The notes under the pieces were generated by a model that saw nothing but the letters and a program-made list of their open reading frames with translations, was not told the DNA's origin and ran no database searches. Source: Flavobacteriales bacterium (GTDB taxonomy: Bacteria > Bacteroidota > Bacteroidia > Flavobacteriales > Flavobacteriaceae). From it: a stretch of 10,669 bases of DNA. The stretch spans positions 1-10,669 of the forward strand of contig WTIY01000174.1 of NCBI GenBank assembly GCA_011525065.1. The letters are read 5' to 3'. The position numbers and the translations under genes were made by a program. Below, in pieces: positions 6,397 through 10,669 of this stretch (the stretch's first letter is position 1; the number at the start of each line of letters is the position of its first letter).

Positions 6397-7184
6397 TGAA
6401 GGTCACCCCAAAAAAACATCTCGGGCAACACTTCCTAAAGGATACCAGGATTGCTCAACGCATCGCGGAGCTACTGAGCGGACAGGGCTATGACGATGTT
6501 CTAGAAATCGGCCCTGGGACCGGGGTTTTGACGCAATATCTTGTGGATCAACCTGCTGCCTTGACCGCCATTGATTTGGATCAAGAATCGGTGGATTACC
6601 TCAAGGCCCATTATTCTGGAACCCCACTGCGGGTCCTCTATGGTGATGTTTTGGCCATAGATTTTAAAGAACTATTCCAGGATCGTCCCTTTGCCATCAT
6701 CGGGAATTTTCCCTACAATATTTCCTCACAAATCGTCTTTAAAACCCTTGAGTGGCGGGACCAAATTCCTGAGTTTTCTGGGATGTTCCAAAAAGAAGTC
6801 GCCCAGCGTATTTGCGCCCAACCGGGCAGTAAAATATACGGCATTCTTTCGGTGTTGACTCAGGCCTTTTACGCGGCAGAATATCGATTCACAGTTCCTC
6901 CAGGAGTTTTTCACCCACCACCAAAGGTAGACTCAGGGGTTTTGCACTTAAAGCGTCATCCAAATCACAGACTTTCTTGCGATGAATCCCTCTTCTTTAA
7001 AGTGGTCAAAACCAGCTTTCAACAGCGGCGTAAAACCCTGCGTAACAGCTTAAAAATCTTCAATATCTCACAAAAAATCAAAGAAGATAGTATCTTTGCT
7101 AGGCGTCCGGAACAATTGTCTGTTGCGGAATTCATTACGCTCACCCAAAAAATGGAAAGCGATGGCATTTCAACTCACTCCTGA
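6396..7184 (+). CDS. rsmA: 16S rRNA (adenine1518-N6/adenine1519-N6)-dimethyltransferase
   Basis: RsmA (KsgA) transfers four methyl groups from S-adenosylmethionine to two adjacent adenines in the 3'-terminal hairpin of 16S rRNA, a late step in small-subunit assembly. The 262-residue product shows KKHLGQHFL at 6-14, SAM-binding motif I LEIGPGTGVLT at 36-46, acidic Asp60 at the end of the second strand, the catalytic motif IV NFPY at 104-107, QKEVAQRI, and a C-terminal QQRRKTLRNSL helix. Length and motifs are normal. The open frame extends upstream to 6138, but that extension is an out-of-frame reading of DUF4286, and the canonical start MKVTPKKHLGQ is the ATG at 6396. The 3' end overlaps mgtE by 23 bp. 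The gene may also be known as ksgA. Confidence 0.97.
   Translation: MKVTPKKHLGQHFLKDTRIAQRIAELLSGQGYDDVLEIGPGTGVLTQYLVDQPAALTAIDLDQESVDYLKAHYSGTPLRVLYGDVLAIDFKELFQDRPFAIIGNFPYNISSQIVFKTLEWRDQIPEFSGMFQKEVAQRICAQPGSKIYGILSVLTQAFYAAEYRFTVPPGVFHPPPKVDSGVLHLKRHPNHRLSCDESLFFKVVKTSFQQRRKTLRNSLKIFNISQKIKEDSIFARRPEQLSVAEFITLTQKMESDGISTHS
7091..7098 (+). promoter_or_regulatory. Possible internal promoter box ahead of mgtE
   Basis: TATCTTTG is a perfect match to the Bacteroidota -7 box TAnnTTTG and lies within rsmA, 63 bases before the mgtE ATG. There is no TTG at the -33 position. Such a six-fixed-base pattern is expected a couple of times per strand by chance in a window of this size, so the call is weak. 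Confidence 0.2.
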
Positions 7185-8514
7185 TTTCTTAGAAAATGTA
7201 GAGCAGTTGGTGGCGCAAAAAAAGCGCAAGGCCATCCGACAGCTCATGGGCAATTTCCACTTTGCCGATCTGGCCGAAGTCTTGGATGCTCTAGAAATCG
7301 ATCAAGCCACCTATCTGGTCAAAGCCCTCGAAAGCGATGTGACTTCTGAAGCCCTGATGGAGTTAGATGACGACGTGCGGGAAAAAATTCTAGACCGTCT
7401 TTCTCCAAATGAAATTGCCAGAGAGCTCGAAGAAATGGATACGGATGATGCCGCCGATGTCGTTTCTGAACTCGATATCGACACACGGCGCCAGGTCATC
7501 GATCGCATTGAAGATGAGGAGCACGCCGCAGACATCGTTGAACTGATGAAATACGACGAGGACACCGCTGGTGGGCTTATGGCCAAAGAACTCGTCAAAG
7601 TCAAAGACACCTGGACCACTGCTGGCTGCATCCGGGAGATGAGACGCCAGGCCAAGAACGTAACCCGAGTCCATTCGATTTACGTGGTGGATAAAGACGA
7701 TGTACTCAAGGGACGCCTTCCGCTAAAAGACCTTTTGACCGCCCCTGAGAGGGCGCGCATCGCTGACGTTTACATTCCAAAAGTAGACTTTGTCACCGAC
7801 AATACCGATGGAGAAGAAGTCGCGCGCATCATGCAGAAATACGATCTTGAAGCCATTCCTGTGGTCGATGAAGGGGGTGTATTGCTGGGGCGCATTACCA
7901 TTGATGACATTGTGGATTTCATTCGCGAAGAGGCAGAAAAAGACTACCAAATGGCTGCGGGGATTAGTGCCGATGTAGAGGCAGATGACAGTGTGGGCAA
8001 GTTAACACGAGCCCGGTTGCCCTGGTTGCTTATTGGGATGTTTGGGGGTATTGGCGCTGCGAGCATCATTGAAGGCTTCGGGACTATTTTGATTGATTTT
8101 CCCAACCTGTTCTTATTTGTGCCACTGATTCAAGCAACCGCAGGTAATGTCGGGGTGCAATCGAGTGCCATTGTCGTTCAGGGTCTTGCAAACGACACCC
8201 TCAAAGGCAACATCGCCTCGAGATTGGTCAAGGAAACCATTTTAGCCCTAATCAATGGTCTGAGTATTGCCTTCATAGTTTTGATCTTTAGTCATTTATT
8301 TTTTGAAACCTCATACTTAGAGTCCATTAGCATTGGTATTGCCGTAGTTGTGGTCATTTTAATTGCTGCACTCATCGGGACCTTTGTGCCCATGCTCCTC
8401 GATAAAAAAGGCGTGGATCCGGCAGTTGCCACCGGGCCTTTTATCACCACGAGCAACGATGTCTTTGGTATTTTGGTGTACTTCCTGATCGCCAAAATCA
8501 TCCTCGGTTTTTAA
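7162..8514 (+). CDS. mgtE: Magnesium transporter MgtE
   Basis: MgtE is an inner-membrane Mg2+ channel/transporter gated by cytosolic Mg2+. From the ATG at 7162 the product is 450 residues, the usual family length. Residues about 1-130 form the acidic, helical MgtE N domain with repeated (L)xxMDxDDAADVVSEL-type units; about 135-255 form a pair of CBS domains (IYVVDKDDVLKG...; AIPVVDEGGVLLGRITIDDIVDF). A linker helix then leads to five membrane segments from about 275 to 450. The pore signatures GNVGVQSS (328-335) and DPAVATGPFITTSND (419-433) are intact. The many acidic residues in the N and CBS domains are the expected Mg2+ sensor. An earlier in-frame ATG at 7096 would add residues read from within rsmA and is rejected, as MAFQLTPDFLENV is the normal beginning. 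It overlaps rsmA by 23 bp; an M-box riboswitch leader is absent. Confidence 0.96.
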   Translation: MAFQLTPDFLENVEQLVAQKKRKAIRQLMGNFHFADLAEVLDALEIDQATYLVKALESDVTSEALMELDDDVREKILDRLSPNEIARELEEMDTDDAADVVSELDIDTRRQVIDRIEDEEHAADIVELMKYDEDTAGGLMAKELVKVKDTWTTAGCIREMRRQAKNVTRVHSIYVVDKDDVLKGRLPLKDLLTAPERARIADVYIPKVDFVTDNTDGEEVARIMQKYDLEAIPVVDEGGVLLGRITIDDIVDFIREEAEKDYQMAAGISADVEADDSVGKLTRARLPWLLIGMFGGIGAASIIEGFGTILIDFPNLFLFVPLIQATAGNVGVQSSAIVVQGLANDTLKGNIASRLVKETILALINGLSIAFIVLIFSHLFFETSYLESISIGIAVVVVILIAALIGTFVPMLLDKKGVDPAVATGPFITTSNDVFGILVYFLIAKIILGF

Positions 8515-8523
8515 TCCTTGATC

Positions 8524-9468
8524 ATGAACATTCTGCACATCGATAAGAACCATCCCGTTTTGTGGTCAACCCTAGAACGATCGGGATACACCAATACAGA
8601 AGGATTTGACCTGAGTCGTGAGGAAGTTTTAGGCCTCATCGATCAGTATCAAGGGGTGGTCATCCGCAGCAGAATCTTCATCGATCGTGAGTTTTTGGAC
8701 GCTGCGAAAAATCTAAAATTTATCGCCCGCGTTGGGGCTGGTCTCGACGCCATTGACACGACTTATGCCCAAGAAAAAGGCATCAAACTCATCAGTGCTC
8801 CTGAAGGCAACAGTCAGGCGGTAGGCGAACACGCTCTGGCACTGTTGTTAAACCTCCTGAATCATCTCAATCGCGCTGATCGACAGTTACGTCAAGGCCA
8901 ATGGTCCCGAGAGTCCAATCGGGGTCATGAACTCTCTGGAATGACCGTTGGAATTATTGGTTATGGGCATATGGGTAGGGCCTTTGCTCGTACCTTACGC
9001 GGTTTTGATTGTCGCGTCTTGTGTCACGACATCATACCTGGGGTTGGCGATAAAAACGCTCAGCAAGTCCCACTGGAGGAGCTTTTCAAAAAGGCACAAG
9101 TCGTGAGTCTACACACCCCGCTGACCCCTGAAACCAAAGGGATGGTGGACAAAAATTTCCTCAATCAGTTTGCCCACAACATTTACTTCATCAATACGGC
9201 TCGCGGAAGATCTGTGGTCACTAAGGACCTGGTCCAAGGGATTAAAGAGGGTAAAGTATTGGGGGCTGGACTTGATGTACTTGAATACGAGCACAGTTCA
9301 TTTGAAAAATTACTCAGTCAAGAACCTCCCGAGGCCTTAAAAATGCTCTTGGAGATGGATCAAGTCATTCTCTCACCACACATTGCGGGCTGGACGGTCC
9401 AGAGCAAAGAAAAATTAGCTCAGGTGATTGTAAGTAAAATACAAGCAGAATTCCCGATCAATCGCTAG
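8524..9468 (+). CDS. D-isomer-specific 2-hydroxyacid dehydrogenase (SerA-like, no ACT domain)
   Basis: This is a cytoplasmic NAD-dependent oxidoreductase of the D-2-hydroxyacid dehydrogenase family, 314 residues long. The Rossmann nucleotide-binding motif is VGIIGYGHMG (142-151). The catalytic triad is visible as Arg227 in INTARGR, Glu256 in LDVLEYE and His286 in LSPHIAGW. The upstream ARVGAGLDAID and SQAVGEHALALLL segments also fit the phosphoglycerate dehydrogenase branch. It lacks the C-terminal ACT regulatory domain of E. coli SerA. Phosphoglycerate is one plausible substrate, but glyoxylate/hydroxypyruvate or other 2-keto acids cannot be excluded. The ATG at 8524 (MNILHIDKNH) is preferred over an in-frame TTG at 8518. 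It begins nine bases after mgtE ends, so is probably the last gene of that transcription unit. Its final 11 bp overlap the end of the convergent acyltransferase gene. Confidence 0.9.
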   Translation: MNILHIDKNHPVLWSTLERSGYTNTEGFDLSREEVLGLIDQYQGVVIRSRIFIDREFLDAAKNLKFIARVGAGLDAIDTTYAQEKGIKLISAPEGNSQAVGEHALALLLNLLNHLNRADRQLRQGQWSRESNRGHELSGMTVGIIGYGHMGRAFARTLRGFDCRVLCHDIIPGVGDKNAQQVPLEELFKKAQVVSLHTPLTPETKGMVDKNFLNQFAHNIYFINTARGRSVVTKDLVQGIKEGKVLGAGLDVLEYEHSSFEKLLSQEPPEALKMLLEMDQVILSPHIAGWTVQSKEKLAQVIVSKIQAEFPINR

Positions 9469-10669
9469 GTTCTGTTCCTGCCTCTTGATGCTGACGTTCG
9501 AGTTCGGCCTGGAATTCTTCCATTACGGGTTTCACGGTGCTCTCGGGCAAATCCGCAATGCGTATGTACATTAAACCGTCTATGGCATTGTTAAAGAGGG
9601 GATCTACATTAAAGGCCACGACCTTTGCATTCTGTTTGATGTATTTCTTGAGTAAGACCGGCAGTCTTAAGCTCCCTGGCTCTACCTCATCAATAATCTT
9701 ATCAAACTTGTTTAAATCTGCCTCGGTAGCATCAAAAATAAAGTCTTTGTCGTCGTCTTTGAGTTTGACCTTATACTCCTTTTTTGGCTTCACGTATTGA
9801 GCCAAGTAAGGGTCGTAGTAATTTGACTTCATAAATTCAATCATCAAGCCTTTGCTGAATTCAGAGAATTTATTGGATATACTGACTCCGCCAATCAAAT
9901 ATTTGTGGTCGGGAAAACGCAGCGTGGTGTGCACAATACCTTTCCAGAGTAAGAACAACGGCATGGGTTTTTGCTGGTAGGTCTTAACCACAAAAGCGCG
10001 GCCCATCTCAATTGATTGAGCCATGAAGTCATGCAATTCTGAATCGAATCTGAAAAGTTTTTGCAAGTAAAAACCATCGATGCCGTAGCGCTTAAAAATC
10101 TTCTGGCCTAAGCCCATGCGATAAGCCCCCGCGATTTTTAAGGCCTGGTTGTCCCATAAAAACAAATGCTGATAGTACCCGTCAAATTCATCCAAATCTG
10201 TTGAGTTGTTGGTGCCTTCGCCAATCTCTCTAAAGGTAATTTCGCGCAGGCGTCCAATCTCCTTCAAGACGTATGGGATCTGTTGAGGGTCTGCCAAAAA
10301 CACCTCATAATTCTTGCTTTCAAGCAATCGACTTGACTCTGATCTGAGCGCCTTCACCTCCTGGGCCATCAGTTCCGGATCCACGGCGCCCTCTATTGAT
10401 TTTGGGGACTTTGGTAGCTTAATGGCCGATGGCAATTGTTTTAACAGTGGCTGTTTCTGATAAGGATTAGAGAGCACATAGGTTTTCTTGCGCAAAAACT
10501 CAGTAAACGCCTCGAGCGTTTGATGTTCTTTTTGGTCGTCTATTCCAATTGGGCGACCGATTCTCACACGAATGACGCGCTGTTTTTGGGTCAACAATTC
10601 AGAGGGCAGTTTGGCCGTTCGCAAGGTGTCGCTAATGCTGGCTAATCGATAAAACAAAGGGCTGTTCTG
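9458..10669 (-). CDS. OlsF-like bifunctional acyltransferase (N terminus beyond window)
   Basis: Partial gene: the frame stays open through the right edge, giving 403 visible C-terminal residues that begin QNSPLFYRLAS. The in-frame TTG at 10657 is not a start, because QNSPLFYR reads as the interior of a PlsC-type (1-acylglycerol-phosphate acyltransferase) domain. Roughly the first 110 visible residues finish that domain; about 120-400 form an OlsB/hemolysin-like GNAT N-acyltransferase domain, with the recognisable RLREITFREIGEGTN segment, DEFDGYYQHLFLWD, and IGGVSISNKFS. This two-domain order matches OlsF of Serratia and Flavobacterium, which makes ornithine lipids: the GNAT part N-acylates the amino acid with a 3-hydroxy fatty acid and the PlsC part adds the second acyl chain. 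Related Bacteroidota enzymes make glycine lipids, so the head group is uncertain. The enzyme probably acts at the inner face of the inner membrane. It overlaps the dehydrogenase tail-to-tail by 11 bp. Confidence 0.85.
   Translation of the reverse strand, partial: QNSPLFYRLASISDTLRTAKLPSELLTQKQRVIRVRIGRPIGIDDQKEHQTLEAFTEFLRKKTYVLSNPYQKQPLLKQLPSAIKLPKSPKSIEGAVDPELMAQEVKALRSESSRLLESKNYEVFLADPQQIPYVLKEIGRLREITFREIGEGTNNSTDLDEFDGYYQHLFLWDNQALKIAGAYRMGLGQKIFKRYGIDGFYLQKLFRFDSELHDFMAQSIEMGRAFVVKTYQQKPMPLFLLWKGIVHTTLRFPDHKYLIGGVSISNKFSEFSKGLMIEFMKSNYYDPYLAQYVKPKKEYKVKLKDDDKDFIFDATEADLNKFDKIIDEVEPGSLRLPVLLKKYIKQNAKVVAFNVDPLFNNAIDGLMYIRIADLPESTVKPVMEEFQAELERQHQEAGTEPSD

Noticed and set aside
7311..7655. 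Minus-strand open frame of 114 codons, very rich in serine
   Set aside because: It is the antisense reading of the Asp/Glu-rich MgtE N domain, where GAN and GAT codons read backwards give Ser-rich peptides. It has no family resemblance, and the plus-strand gene is certain.
10655..10657. In-frame TTG as start codon of the minus-strand acyltransferase
   Set aside because: The frame continues open to the window edge, and QNSPLFYR upstream of and across the TTG reads as PlsC-domain interior, so the gene is truncated by the window and does not start here.
10650..10669. Adapter remnant at the right edge, as at the left edge
   Set aside because: The final bases (GGGCTGTTCTG) do not match the reverse mosaic end CTGTCTCTTATA beyond four bases, and they translate into a sensible protein continuation.

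Overview
The window reads as a compact, mostly co-directional stretch of housekeeping chromosome from a member of the Bacteroidota, most likely of the Flavobacteriia. The grounds are the protein family variants (the HVRGLNRLHQF form of seryl-tRNA synthetase, a DUF4286 protein directly before rsmA, a fused acyltransferase of the flavobacterial amino-lipid type), the absence of clear Shine-Dalgarno sequences, and short AT-rich elements resembling the Bacteroidota TAnnTTTG -7 promoter box. The genus cannot be named from sequence reading alone. The first 13 bases equal the inner end of the Tn5/Nextera mosaic end, so the window probably begins at an untrimmed contig edge.

Layout. Positions 26-2889 hold a tightly overlapping plus-strand block: pth (peptidyl-tRNA hydrolase), ribF (riboflavin kinase/FAD synthetase) and a membrane protein that looks like a full-length bacterial homologue of the vitamin K-dependent gamma-glutamyl carboxylase (HTTM family). 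A 79-bp gap with a small hairpin and a possible promoter precedes serS (2969-4252). A 52-bp gap ending in a possible promoter box precedes a second plus-strand block: a secreted TPR protein, a DUF4286 protein, rsmA, mgtE and a D-2-hydroxyacid dehydrogenase (4305-9468). On the minus strand, entering from the right edge, is the C-terminal two thirds or so of an OlsF-like bifunctional acyltransferase, whose stop lies inside the 3' end of the dehydrogenase gene.

How the genes fit together. Pth, SerS and RsmA all serve translation (peptidyl-tRNA recycling, Ser-tRNA charging, 16S rRNA maturation). RibF makes FMN and FAD, and MgtE imports Mg2+, which ribosomes need. The carboxylase homologue, the TPR protein and the acyltransferase concern the cell envelope. 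Neighbours are joined by overlaps of 1 to 23 bp or gaps under 10 bp, so translational coupling within the two plus-strand blocks is likely. There is no gene-free stretch longer than 79 bp. I saw no RNA gene, CRISPR array, insertion sequence or defence system. The most biologically interesting item is the carboxylase homologue, which keeps the position of the catalytic lysine.
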